Source: Methanolobus psychrotolerans (GTDB lineage Archaea > Halobacteriota > Methanosarcinia > Methanosarcinales > Methanosarcinaceae). From it: 43,798 bases of DNA. The stretch lies in the NCBI RefSeq assembly GCF_002243045.1, contig NZ_MBKP01000015.1:1-43798 (forward strand), in the 5' to 3' direction. Position 1 is the stretch's first letter, and each line of letters begins with the position of its first letter. The position numbers were made by a program, and so were the translations under genes. The notes below the pieces were generated by a model. The model did not search any database. It saw only the letters and a program-made list of their open reading frames with translations, and was not told the origin of the DNA. This document shows, piece by piece, positions 8,887 through 17,029 of the stretch.

Positions 8887-8956
8887 AACCGCAGATGCAC
8901 ACAGATAAATGCCGATATGAACTTACATCTGTGTTAATCTGCGTTTATCTGTGGTT
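8887..8956. repeat. Imperfect inverted repeat built from CAGAT-containing units
   Basis: The left arm starts ACCGCAGATGCACACAGAT (from 8888). The right arm read on the other strand starts ACCACAGATAAACGCAGAT (from 8955). The arms share ACC-CAGAT-AC-CAGAT spacing with a few mismatches. It lies in the 243-bp gap that divides the R-M operon between the PIN-GNAT-EVE gene and the first AlbA_2 gene. It resembles dispersed intergenic repeats known in many archaea and bacteria. Whether it acts as RNA, a recombination site or a mini mobile element is not known. Confidence 0.6.
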
Positions 8957-8996
8957 CATTAATAATGGAGTATTATTCCAAAAATGTGTATTTTCT

Positions 8997-9032
8997 CCAC
9001 AGTTTATACCACAGTTTATACCACAGTTTATA
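8997..9032. repeat. Three 12-bp tandem repeats in the intergenic gap
   Basis: The unit CCACAGTTTATA occurs three times without change (8997-9008, 9009-9020, 9021-9032). It sits directly 3' of the AlbA_2 gene, whose stop is at 9035. The copy number is likely variable between strains. Confidence 0.9.
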
Positions 9033-9034
9033 CT

Positions 9035-10399
9035 TCAATAATTGAACGACTCAATTACTTCCCAATGTCCACTTTTCCTCGATCCTATGCGCTTTATTTT
9101 CCCTTCATCTTTCAATTTGGAAAGGTTCCACTCCACTCCACGTATGGATAGGTTTATTATCTCACTTATCTCTTCACGGGTAATAGTGGGATTATGTTTG
9201 ATTATTTCCAGGATTTTCTCCGAACTTTTCTCCGAACCTTCACCCAACTTTTCTCCCAACCCAACATTTGAAATTGCATCACCTTTTCGGAAAATCACGG
9301 AAAAACTACCATCGAATGAAAACTCAACCGAAGCCTTCTCGTTTTCATCTACAGCCTGTTTGATTCGGTTTATGCCTGTGCCGACCTTCTCTATATAATC
9401 AATTCTGTGCAGCAGGGATGCAATAAGCGGATTGCGGGCAACGCTCCGACTGCCGAATTCAGAGGGTTTCAGACCGCTTGGCAAACCGCCGGGGTTTGAA
9501 ATCTCAACCCTGTCATCAAAAACCTCTACAAGCACATTGGAGCCTCTGTCAAAATAATCACGGTGACAGACGGCATTGATGATGGCTTCCCTGAGGGCTA
9601 TATCGGGGATGTCGGGAATCTCTTCCCGCTGGATCTTCTCTATTTTGTATTCCACGTTGGTGTGTCTTTTGACAAAAAGGATGGCATTGTCGATGTTCTC
9701 AACAATATTTTCCTTGAAATCCTTTTTGTCAAGGATATTCACCTTTTTTGTTCCTTTATACAGGACACAGACAACGATTGCATGATTTAGCAGGAAATCA
9801 ATATCCTTTGCGAAGAACAGGACCCCGGCATTGTTTAGTTTTCCGTCATCTGTGACACAATCCAGATTTCGCAGCAAAGCCATCTTGTCAATAGAACTGG
9901 TAATGCCGGCAAGTTTCAGGAAATTGCGAAATGCCCTCTCATCAAAATCATTCTCAAAATCTGCCTTTCCGTTTCGCAGTTCCTCAAAACGGATACGTCC
10001 TTCCTTCTGGAAAAAAGCAATGATCTCATTGCGGTTAAGTTTCTGGGAATTTGCCCCGTTTCGAAGAAAGAACCCTCTGGAACATGCATAAGGCTCCTCG
10101 CTCCCCTCCGGCACATCAGCGACAATAAAATTGTCATGCACTTCGATCTTAACATCAAGCTGTGGCTGCAACTGCCTCAGGGAATCCGGCACCCTTGACC
10201 TGAAACTATTATCGGTCTGAACTCCCTTGATAACTCCCTTATCAGAAATGCCAAGAAATACCTTTCCGCCATTGGAATTTGCAAAAGCGCAAACCTCCTC
10301 CACAAACGACTTATCAAGACTCTCCTTGAACTCGATATGGTAGCCCTCACCAGCCGCAACAATACTTTCTATCCACTTGTCCCTGTCATCCATATTCAA
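9035..10399 (-). CDS. AlbA_2 domain regulator with GHKL-like and winged-helix domains (first of two)
   Basis: The 454-residue protein starts with an AlbA_2/Schlafen-type domain (GYHIEFKESLDKSFVEEVC, then NSNGGKVFLGISDKG; about residues 15-120). An HATPase_c_4 module follows (LREAIINAVCHRDYFDRG, then RIDYIEKVGTGINRIK; about 260-370). A low-complexity linker with GLGEKLGEGSEKSSEK leads to a C-terminal winged helix (about 395-450). The ATG overlaps the last 4 bases of hsdR, so the two are translationally coupled. The family is usually labelled a putative transcriptional regulator. In R-M operons it may regulate the locus or act in defence, but this is inference. It has the same architecture as the gene at 3931, though the two are diverged. 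Confidence 0.82.
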   Translation of the reverse strand: MNMDDRDKWIESIVAAGEGYHIEFKESLDKSFVEEVCAFANSNGGKVFLGISDKGVIKGVQTDNSFRSRVPDSLRQLQPQLDVKIEVHDNFIVADVPEGSEEPYACSRGFFLRNGANSQKLNRNEIIAFFQKEGRIRFEELRNGKADFENDFDERAFRNFLKLAGITSSIDKMALLRNLDCVTDDGKLNNAGVLFFAKDIDFLLNHAIVVCVLYKGTKKVNILDKKDFKENIVENIDNAILFVKRHTNVEYKIEKIQREEIPDIPDIALREAIINAVCHRDYFDRGSNVLVEVFDDRVEISNPGGLPSGLKPSEFGSRSVARNPLIASLLHRIDYIEKVGTGINRIKQAVDENEKASVEFSFDGSFSVIFRKGDAISNVGLGEKLGEGSEKSSEKILEIIKHNPTITREEISEIINLSIRGVEWNLSKLKDEGKIKRIGSRKSGHWEVIESFNY

Positions 10400-13152
10400 G
10401 CCGCCAGTGCCTCATTCAATTCGCTGATGATCACGTTCATCTCATCGCCAAAGAGCTGGTACATTTTGCCACGACCGCCCATTGCATCGAAGGGAGTGTA
10501 ATCGAGGTCATCTATTTCCAGGTGGAAACTGTTGCTAACGTAATCCTTTATCATGCGCAGCCAGTTCATCTGATCTTCATTGAACTTCAGGGTTCCGGCC
10601 TGTTTGCTGAAAACCCAGTCCTGAAAATTGCGGTTCACTGTCAAATCGTAAGCTGTAAGAACCGGGTCTATCTCAGTCACCCTGCGGATAAGGGAAACCA
10701 GAGCTGTAAGCTCGTTTTTGGGTGAGTTACCATTGCCCTTTTCCAGTTGTTCGTATGCATGGCAGAGCCTGAAAGGTGCAAACTGGGGCTTCTCCATCTT
10801 CAGTTTCTCCAGCACTTCCTTGATCATATTGAAGGTCACTTCCCTGCGCCGGAAGGGCTGGTTGTAGAATATCTTCAGTGCCGTGATCTCATCCCTGTGA
10901 ACTTCCAGATATGTCTTAAAATCGTTCACAAGCTCCTCTGCATTCGCCACAGCATCCTTATCCCATTCGGCTCTGGTCACATTGTCAATGTTCACCGTAT
11001 CGATTATCTGCTCATGCACCCTGCGAACATTCTCAATGTATTCGTTCAGCTTTCCGGTAAAAGTAGACCTTGCAACATCTATCAGCTCCTGTTGGGCCTG
11101 CACTTTCACCTGCGACTCCGTCATCTCCGGCTGGCGTTGCTTGATGTCAAAAGCCTTCGTCTCAATAATATCAGGATTATAAGCATTCAGCAGGTCCCTC
11201 ACAGTCTGGTTAACAGTCTTGCCATCTGCCTTCTGGGCAAAATTATCTCTTTCCTCATCCGTAAGCTGCCTGTTCAGTCTGGCCAGCCGGTTGGCAAGTG
11301 ACACATACAGGTCCTCATCCTGCGCACCAAAGGTCACAGCCGCCAGCAGGTCTTTCAGAGCAACACCTTTCTTACGCTCAAGTGGTCTGCTGTCCGTCTT
11401 CATGGATTTTGTCACGCCCACAGCATCCACAATAACAAAATGCGTCTTAGCAGAAACCACCGAAGGTGTAACTTTCTTCAGGTCATCATACTCTATGGTA
11501 CGTGTACCGCGTCCCTTCATCTGCTCAAAATAATTACGGCTTCTCACATCCCTCATAAACAGCAGGCATTCCAGCGGCTTCACATCCGTGCCCGTTGCTA
11601 TCATATCCACCGTCACAGCGATCCTCGGATTATAATCATTACGGAAAGCCGCCAGCACAGATTTCGGGTCGTCCTCCGCCTTGTAGGTCACCTTCTTGCA
11701 GAAAGCATTCCCCTCTCCGAACTCTTCCCTCACTATCTGGATAATATCATCTGCATGGCTGTCTGTCTTGGCAAATACAAGAGTCTTTGGAATCTCACTC
11801 CTGCCGGGGAATATCTCCGGAAGCTTATCCCGAAACGCCCGGATAACATTGCGTATCTGGCTGGGATTGACCACATCCCGGTCAAGTTGCTTGCCGTTGT
11901 ATATCAGATCCTCATCCAGTTGTTCCCATCGTTTCCTGCGGCTGAGCTTCTCTCTTTTATCTACAAATTCCCTGGCCCTTATCTGCGCACCATTCTTTGT
12001 GATCTCAGTTTCAATAGTATAAACATCGTAAATGACATTAACACCATCTGCAACAGCCTCTTCATAGCTGTACTCACTAACCACATTCTCATTGAAAAAC
12101 CCGAAAGTACGCTTGTCCGGGGTAGCAGTAAGCCCTATCAAAAAAGAATCAAAATAATCCAGCACCTGCTGCCACAGGTTGTATATTGAGCGATGGCATT
12201 CATCGATAACTACAAAGTCAAACTCTTCTATCGGTATCTTCTCATTATACACAACCGGAATCGGTTCTTTCGGTTGCCACTTCCTCTCAGCAGGATTCTC
12301 CTCCTCTGTTTCTTCATCCAGCTCCTCATCCTTCAGGATCGAATAAAAACGCTGTATGGTGGAAATGCAAACCTGACTATCCGAAGCAATATAATTGGAA
12401 CGCAGCCGCTGCACATTATACAGCTCAGTGAACTTACGGTTATCATCATTTGGCACATATGCCATGAATTCCTGCTCAGCCTGCTCTCCAAGGTTTCTTG
12501 TATCTACAAGGAAAAGCACCTTTTTAGCATCTGCATATTTCAGCAGCCTGTAAATAAAAGTAATAGCAGTATATGTTTTTCCAGATCCTGTAGCCATCTG
12601 GATAAGTGCCCTTGGACGGTTATCCTTAAACGAGTTCTCAAGGTTCATGATGGCCTTTACCTGGCAATCACGTAGTCCTTTTGTTCCCAGTCCCGGAATA
12701 TCAAGCAATCTCTCCCGCAAAGATCTCTCCTTTTTAAGCCATGTCCTGAAAGTCTCAGGCCGGTGGAAGGAAAAAACAGGCCTTGACCTTGGCTTAGGGT
12801 CACGGTAGTCTGTAAATCTTGTAAGCTCCCCGTTACTTTCATAAACAAAAGGAAGCCGGCCATTATCCAGAAATTTTAGCTTGCTGGTGGCATATTCTGC
12901 GGATTGCTCCTCCACAACCGTCAACTTGTGCCCTTCCTCGGCCTTTTTAGCTTCTATGATCCCAACAGCCACCTTCTCAACAAAAAGTACATAATCAGAC
13001 GGTCCCACATCGGTCCAGTACTCCCGGACCGCAACTCCTCTGGAAGCATTCCAATCTATCTGGTTCCTTTTTTGTACTACCCAGCCAGAATCATTCAGTT
13101 TTCTATCTATCTTGTCTCTGGCTTCCTGTTCAGGGTTCTGATTGTCGCTCAT
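10396..13152 (-). CDS. hsdR: Type I restriction endonuclease subunit HsdR
   Basis: This is the motor and nuclease subunit that translocates and cuts unmodified DNA. The ATG at 13152 is preferred because AAGGA lies just upstream; an in-frame TTG at 13170 (MNVKEN) would add 6 residues. The N-terminal nuclease domain has the PD-(D/E)XK signature GPSDYVLF followed by IIEAKKAEEG (about residues 50-75). The SF2 motor has Walker A MATGSGKT (about 186-193), motif II DECHRS and motif III LTATP, with a long helical C-terminal region after about residue 650. About 918 residues fits the family. It is the first gene of the minus-strand operon, and the 4-base overlap with the AlbA_2 gene supports co-transcription. 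No disruption was seen. Confidence 0.95.
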   Translation of the reverse strand: MSDNQNPEQEARDKIDRKLNDSGWVVQKRNQIDWNASRGVAVREYWTDVGPSDYVLFVEKVAVGIIEAKKAEEGHKLTVVEEQSAEYATSKLKFLDNGRLPFVYESNGELTRFTDYRDPKPRSRPVFSFHRPETFRTWLKKERSLRERLLDIPGLGTKGLRDCQVKAIMNLENSFKDNRPRALIQMATGSGKTYTAITFIYRLLKYADAKKVLFLVDTRNLGEQAEQEFMAYVPNDDNRKFTELYNVQRLRSNYIASDSQVCISTIQRFYSILKDEELDEETEEENPAERKWQPKEPIPVVYNEKIPIEEFDFVVIDECHRSIYNLWQQVLDYFDSFLIGLTATPDKRTFGFFNENVVSEYSYEEAVADGVNVIYDVYTIETEITKNGAQIRAREFVDKREKLSRRKRWEQLDEDLIYNGKQLDRDVVNPSQIRNVIRAFRDKLPEIFPGRSEIPKTLVFAKTDSHADDIIQIVREEFGEGNAFCKKVTYKAEDDPKSVLAAFRNDYNPRIAVTVDMIATGTDVKPLECLLFMRDVRSRNYFEQMKGRGTRTIEYDDLKKVTPSVVSAKTHFVIVDAVGVTKSMKTDSRPLERKKGVALKDLLAAVTFGAQDEDLYVSLANRLARLNRQLTDEERDNFAQKADGKTVNQTVRDLLNAYNPDIIETKAFDIKQRQPEMTESQVKVQAQQELIDVARSTFTGKLNEYIENVRRVHEQIIDTVNIDNVTRAEWDKDAVANAEELVNDFKTYLEVHRDEITALKIFYNQPFRRREVTFNMIKEVLEKLKMEKPQFAPFRLCHAYEQLEKGNGNSPKNELTALVSLIRRVTEIDPVLTAYDLTVNRNFQDWVFSKQAGTLKFNEDQMNWLRMIKDYVSNSFHLEIDDLDYTPFDAMGGRGKMYQLFGDEMNVIISELNEALAA

Positions 13153-13333
13153 ATTTTCCTTTACGTTCAATATTCTGCTGTTTATCAGGAGTTGTCGATA
13201 ATTCTACAAGGGGGTGAAATGATTTTGACAAAGTTTATGTGTACATTTAATATAAATATTATCTGTTTGGATTCTGATATAAATGTAAAAACAACAAAAT
13301 AATCATAAAAGAAGTAATTGCTTTAAAATAATA

Positions 13334-13344
13334 ACTATATAAAT
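13334..13344. promoter_or_regulatory. TATA-like box, orientation ambiguous
   Basis: ACTATATAAAT reads as a TATA box on either strand. On the minus strand (ATTTATATAG) it fits the archaeal box A and could drive the hsdR operon with a leader of about 150 bases. On the plus strand it would place a start near 13360, at the 5' edge of the folded segment described next. Confidence 0.4.
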
Positions 13345-13354
13345 GAAAATAGTT

Positions 13355-13455
13355 AGGGAAAAGCCCTGGAAAACTATGGAAGTGCTATAGATTGTGACAA
13401 CCTGACTTGCAGAATCCTGTTCAATAGGTATGTTGAATTCCCGGGGCTCAATGCG
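13355..13455 (+). ncRNA. Candidate structured small RNA downstream of glnK
   Basis: In the 330-bp gap between hsdR and glnK, AGCCCTGG (13362-13369) can pair with CCGGGGCT (13441-13448) to close an 80-nt element. Inside are CTAT/ATAG (13374-13377 / 13387-13390) and ACCTGACTTG / CAATAGGT (13400-13409 / 13422-13429), giving a three-way-junction-like fold. A TATA-like box lies about 25 bases upstream on the plus strand. No protein-coding frame fits. It sits beside glnK-amtB-nrpR, so comparison with the nitrogen-regulated sRNA154 of Methanosarcina is worthwhile, but I cannot confirm homology. Strand and ends are guesses. Confidence 0.3.
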
Positions 13456-13494
13456 ATCGATTTGTAAACTAAAATACAAAAATAAGAGAAAGAG

Positions 13495-13509
13495 AGCACT
13501 TAAAGTGCT
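13495..13509 (-). terminator. Probable terminator of amtB-glnK
   Basis: The perfect palindrome AGCACTT-A-AAGTGCT overlaps the glnK stop codon. On the minus strand it is followed by CTCTTTCTCTTATTTTTG, a pyrimidine and T-rich tract. Confidence 0.55.
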
Positions 13510-13838
13510 TCTCCGTCTGTTTCTCCTGTACGGATCCTGATAATCTTGGCTACAGGGTAAATAAAGATCTTACCGTCACCAATCGAACCGGTTGCTGCAG
13601 TCTTTATAATAACGTCAACAGCCTTGTCAACGTTCTCATCACTGACTACCAGTTCCATCTTTATCTTTGGCAGCAGGTCAACGCAGTACTTGCGTCCTCT
13701 CCACTGCTGCATTACACCCTTCTGCTTACCACGGCCTTTTACATCGGTTACGGTAACACTCTCAAATCCTGCTTCATCAAGTGCATCCTTGACCTCGTGG
13801 ATCTTTGTTGGCCTTATGATTGCTTCTATCTTCATCAT
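13500..13838 (-). CDS. glnK: PII nitrogen regulatory protein GlnK
   Basis: This trimeric PII signal protein senses 2-oxoglutarate and ATP/ADP and blocks the adjacent AmtB channel when nitrogen is sufficient. It is 112 residues, normal for the family. Visible parts are the N-terminal strand MKIEAIIRPTKIHEVKDAL, the T-loop region with KGRGKQKGVMQQWRG, the B-loop TAATGSIGDGKIFIYPV, and a C-terminal IRIRTGETDGEAL. The T-loop position equivalent to the uridylylated Tyr of enterobacterial PII reads Trp (QQW), so control by uridylylation at that site is not expected. The start overlaps the control region at the end of amtB: AAGGAG formed by the last amtB codons serves as its ribosome-binding site. 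The pair forms the usual amtB-glnK operon. Confidence 0.95.
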   Translation of the reverse strand: MMKIEAIIRPTKIHEVKDALDEAGFESVTVTDVKGRGKQKGVMQQWRGRKYCVDLLPKIKMELVVSDENVDKAVDVIIKTAATGSIGDGKIFIYPVAKIIRIRTGETDGEAL

Positions 13839-13844
13839 CTAACA

Positions 13845-15260
13845 TCACTCCTTAAGGATCATGAATTCTGGGTATGCACTGATACCGTGTTCAACTACAT
13901 CCAGTCCTGTTATCTCATGCTCTTCAGACACACGCAGTCCGATTGTCAGGTCAAGTGCCTTAAAGATGATTAATGAGATACCAAATGCCCAGACTATACT
14001 GAGTATTACAGCGACTATCTGGATGAGAAGGAGCTGTACTCCACCACCATAAAGAAGTCCTGCTGTTTCTGCTGTGTATGCTGCACCTTCCAGGATTGAA
14101 CCTTCACCTGTTCCCAGTGCGAAGAGACCGACTGCGAGAAGTCCCCAGCTACCGGTATATCCGTGTACTGCGATTGCACCTACAGGGTCGTCCAACTTGA
14201 GTACATTTTCATTGAACATTACACCTGCATATACTATAATACCACCGATGAGACCAATTATTACTGCCCCCCAGTTACTAACTGAACCACATGGTGCAGT
14301 GATTGCTACAAGACCTGCAAGAAGTCCGTTTGCTGTAAGGGATGGGTCTGGCTTTCCTGTCTTCATCCAGGTTATGAACATGACAGCTATACATCCAGAT
14401 GCACCAGCCAGGAATGTGTTTGCGATGACAAGACTGACAAATGGGTCATTTGCATCGAGTGTACTACCACCGTTAAATCCTACCCAGCCGAACGCCAGTA
14501 TAAGAGTACCGAGGAATGCAAGTGGAAGACTGTGACCAGGAATTGCCAGTGCCTTTCCATTCTTGAACTTTCCAATTCTTGGGCCTACAACTAATACTCC
14601 TGCAAGAGCTGCATATCCGCCAATGGAATGTACAACACCTGAACCTGCAAAGTCGTGGTGTGCAACACCTATTGCATCAACAATGAATCCACTTGTAAGG
14701 ATTCCTGCACCGCTCCATACCCAGTGTCCGTATACCGGATAGATGAGTGCTACCATGAGTACTGTGTAAATAAGATATGCCTTGAAGTCTGTCCTCTCAG
14801 CCATTGCACCGGAAACGATTGTTGCACCGGTTGCTGCGAAGACCATCTGGAACCACCAGCTGTTCCATACAGCATTGTCAGCTCCCTGAAGGAAGAACTG
14901 ATCAATACCTATAAGACCTGCATAATCAGCACCGTACATGATTCCCCAGCCGACTGCCCAGTATACAACTACACCAAGACAGATGGTCATGAAGTTCTTC
15001 ATGAGAATGTTGGCTGTGTTCTTGGTTCTTGTCAGACCGATCTCAACAAGTGAGAATCCTGCATGCATCAGAAATACTATTGCACCGGCAATGATCAGCC
15101 ACATGACTGTAAGTGCAGTTTCAAGGTTTGCAATTGATTCGCTGTTCTCTTCAATTGTTGCAGCTGTTGCTGGAACCATAAATACCATAAATATGACGCT
15201 CATCAGCAGTAAAGCCTGCCAGATAATCTTTGAATTGAGTTTCTGTGATATTCCATACAT
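13845..15260 (-). CDS. amtB: Ammonium transporter AmtB
   Basis: This is a trimeric membrane channel for ammonium/ammonia. The start is ATG 15260, preceded at good spacing by AAAGGTG; a GTG at 15269 is possible. A signal-like N terminus (LLLMSVIFMVFMVPATAA) is followed by about 11 membrane helices. Family motifs include MHAGFSLVEIGLTRTKN, DFAGSGVVHSIGGYAALAG and VHGYTGSWGLLAVGLFA, which supply the twin-His pore residues. At about 471 residues it is normal. It is co-transcribed with glnK 6 bases downstream. A TATA-like element lies at 15319-15326, and the repressor gene nrpR is nearby. Repression by NrpR when ammonium is plentiful is expected from the family, but no perfect operator is seen next to the promoter. 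Confidence 0.96.
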   Translation of the reverse strand: MYGISQKLNSKIIWQALLLMSVIFMVFMVPATAATIEENSESIANLETALTVMWLIIAGAIVFLMHAGFSLVEIGLTRTKNTANILMKNFMTICLGVVVYWAVGWGIMYGADYAGLIGIDQFFLQGADNAVWNSWWFQMVFAATGATIVSGAMAERTDFKAYLIYTVLMVALIYPVYGHWVWSGAGILTSGFIVDAIGVAHHDFAGSGVVHSIGGYAALAGVLVVGPRIGKFKNGKALAIPGHSLPLAFLGTLILAFGWVGFNGGSTLDANDPFVSLVIANTFLAGASGCIAVMFITWMKTGKPDPSLTANGLLAGLVAITAPCGSVSNWGAVIIGLIGGIIVYAGVMFNENVLKLDDPVGAIAVHGYTGSWGLLAVGLFALGTGEGSILEGAAYTAETAGLLYGGGVQLLLIQIVAVILSIVWAFGISLIIFKALDLTIGLRVSEEHEITGLDVVEHGISAYPEFMILKE

Positions 15261-15318
15261 GAGTAACACCTTTGTTCCATTTTAATAGGAAGACGGATGC
15301 TATGTGTAGACTTAATAT

Positions 15319-15326
15319 TATTTAAA
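15319..15326 (-). promoter_or_regulatory. Probable TATA box of amtB-glnK
   Basis: On the minus strand the sequence is TTTAAATA, inside the short inverted repeat CTTAAT/ATTAAG (15311-15316 / 15326-15331). A start near 15296 would give a leader of about 35 bases before ATG 15260. Confidence 0.45.
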
Positions 15327-15478
15327 TTAAGCGGTCATATTATCTAACTTTCTACATTATATTGGCATCACTCTTTATTTGTTCGTATAGTTCCCGTTCT
15401 ACATGACTAAAACTAACCCGATAAATTGTAAATTCTACATATTCTTTATTATAATATCAAAATAATATATATCTGTTT

Positions 15479-15492
15479 GGTATTTTTGTACT
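15479..15492. promoter_or_regulatory. Possible NrpR-type operator (weak)
   Basis: GGTA-TTTTTG-TACT matches 7 of 8 fixed positions of the GGTA-N6-TACC dyad reported for Methanosarcina NrpR. It is adjacent to an ATATATAT stretch but about 155 bases upstream of the better amtB TATA box. In an AT-rich gap, chance is a real alternative. Confidence 0.25.
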
Positions 15493-15549
15493 TTTTCCCG
15501 TATATATCATATTAAGCCGGGCACGACGTCGATACTGTTGCTTCCCTTT

Positions 15550-15574
15550 AACATTGTGTGGGTAACACAATGTT
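15550..15574. promoter_or_regulatory. Perfect 10-bp inverted repeat in the amtB upstream region
   Basis: AACATTGTGT and ACACAATGTT flank GGGTA exactly. No T-tract follows on either strand, so an operator for a dimeric regulator fits better than a terminator. The remainder of 15270-15644 is AT-rich and shows no gene. Confidence 0.45.
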
Positions 15575-15644
15575 GAGAAGATCCATATTTTAACTAATCA
15601 AACAAATAACAAAATAAGAAGTTTTTATCTTAAAGGGGAATTAT

Positions 15645-15806
15645 ATGGGATCTGGCATATCAGGTAAGAATGATACAAAAGGATTTGAAAGCGAATTAAG
15701 TAAGATCCTTGACAGAAAAGAGATACTTGAAAAGATAACAGATAACAGTCCTGTTATTGCTTTTCTCTTGAAGGCAGAATACACTACTGGGGAAAAAATG
15801 GACTGA
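15645..15806 (+). pseudogene. Remnant of a PAS-domain sensor kinase N terminus
   Basis: A 53-codon frame starts at ATG 15645 with AAAGGGGA at proper spacing. The product contains KEILEKITDNSPVIAFLLKA, which strongly resembles the beginning of PAS domains in methanogen multi-PAS histidine kinases, where the motif continues into WPVEFVSDN. Here it stops after EYTTGEKMD, and nothing recognisable as PAS follows in any frame up to nrpR. It could be a decayed kinase or a short expressed peptide. The intact start and ribosome-binding site are notable for a relic. Confidence 0.5.
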
Positions 15807-15968
15807 TAAAGAGATGTGATATGTAGTTTCCAGATGCACGTCCTGAAATGCACCGAAATGGTAACAAATATCTCTAGGTTCCCTTTCCAATGAAGCTGGA
15901 AGGGCTATTTCAGGATGATGATTATCCTCAAAACACCAAATTTATGTCTTAGGAACTTGAGTAGTTCT

Positions 15969-16943
15969 TCATAATTTTTTCATTTTGCTGTATTCCATTA
16001 ATGTTGACACTGGGTGCGTATCAGCCTGGATACCAGCTTCTTCTACAGCAGCAACCGAGTTAATGCCTACCATTACGAGGATACCAGTTTTTCCTCTTTC
16101 TATAGGTGCATACAGGATATCTTCATCAGGATCTCCGATTGCAATATGACCGCATAGATCATTCTTTTTTGCCATTTCCAATATCTCTGCTGCTCTCTGG
16201 GATGCAGACGCAGGAACCTGACGTACATTTGCAAGCATTCTCCCATTACCAGTCTCAATTGCCTCGAGTATTGATGTTGCTTTACGCCTGAGGAAGATCT
16301 TTATAGGATCTATAGATGTCCCACTATATGATATGAGATCAACAAAACCTGCAGGCTTATAATCTTCCATTTGCATAAGCCCACCATAAATAGGAACAAC
16401 AGGAACGCCACTGTTCAAAAGAAAACCATCAACAGTGATGCTGCACACGGTTGCAATGGCTATTTTCCCTTCAGGAACATATACGTCCTGATCGTTGTCC
16501 TCTTCAATTATCCCTACCCTGGAGCTTATGGTTGCACCGTGGTCCATTGCGTACCTGATTATCTCCATAGTATGATCGTAATCATCCTTATCGACGTATG
16601 TGATATTGACAATAACATTGCCTTTGCCTGTTTCCGGATTGTAGTCCGTCTTATACATTAACTCTTCGATCTTGGTAATGACAAAACCAAACCTGTCACT
16701 TATAAGTGCATCATTGAGTTCCTTCTTGCCACGTTCGGTTATGGTGCGCCCGATGTATCCATGCTTCTTTGTGAAACCTCTTTCATCCAGTATGCGTAAA
16801 TGATACCTGACGGCTCTTTCTCCAATTGCATAACCGCGGTTATGGAGCTCATCAGCTATAAGGCGCGCACCTAGGGGCTTGTCACTTTCACTTATTATGC
16901 GCATAATTTCGACAAGCTTTCTTTCAACGTTTGGATCAGTCAT
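15969..16943 (-). CDS. nrpR: Nitrogen regulation repressor NrpR (HTH plus NRD form)
   Basis: This is the archaeal transcriptional repressor of nitrogen assimilation genes; 2-oxoglutarate relieves DNA binding. The N-terminal winged helix (residues 1-80) includes SDKPLGARLIADELHNRGY and RAVRYHLRILDERGF. One NRD (DUF128) ligand-binding domain follows (about 90-320) with VDGFLLNSGVPVVPIYGG, VDLISYSGTSIDPIKIF and TGILVMVGINSVAAVEEAG. At 324 residues with one NRD it matches the NrpRI type of Methanosarcinales, in which a separate NRD-only NrpRII protein acts as partner; no such gene is in the window. It sits upstream of amtB-glnK, its expected targets, but separated by the PAS relic, so it is probably transcribed on its own. 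Confidence 0.93.
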   Translation of the reverse strand: MTDPNVERKLVEIMRIISESDKPLGARLIADELHNRGYAIGERAVRYHLRILDERGFTKKHGYIGRTITERGKKELNDALISDRFGFVITKIEELMYKTDYNPETGKGNVIVNITYVDKDDYDHTMEIIRYAMDHGATISSRVGIIEEDNDQDVYVPEGKIAIATVCSITVDGFLLNSGVPVVPIYGGLMQMEDYKPAGFVDLISYSGTSIDPIKIFLRRKATSILEAIETGNGRMLANVRQVPASASQRAAEILEMAKKNDLCGHIAIGDPDEDILYAPIERGKTGILVMVGINSVAAVEEAGIQADTHPVSTLMEYSKMKKL

Positions 16944-17029
16944 TTTTTCACCAGAAGATGGTTGTCAATAGGCATTGTCAACGGTGTACTAGTTATAGTG
17001 TATGTCTATTTAATATGTACTGTTCATAT

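Noticed and set aside
8997-9032. Possible CRISPR or origin iterons
   Set aside because: There are only three 12-bp units with no spacers, and no Cdc6/Orc gene or origin recognition box was seen nearby.
10747-12189. Long plus-strand frames within hsdR
   Set aside because: They are antisense shadows of a clear helicase gene and have no ribosome-binding sites or motifs.
15641-15890. Minus-strand open frames of 64-70 codons upstream of amtB
   Set aside because: The products show no family features and lie antisense to the PAS-like stub, which has a better start and recognisable motif.
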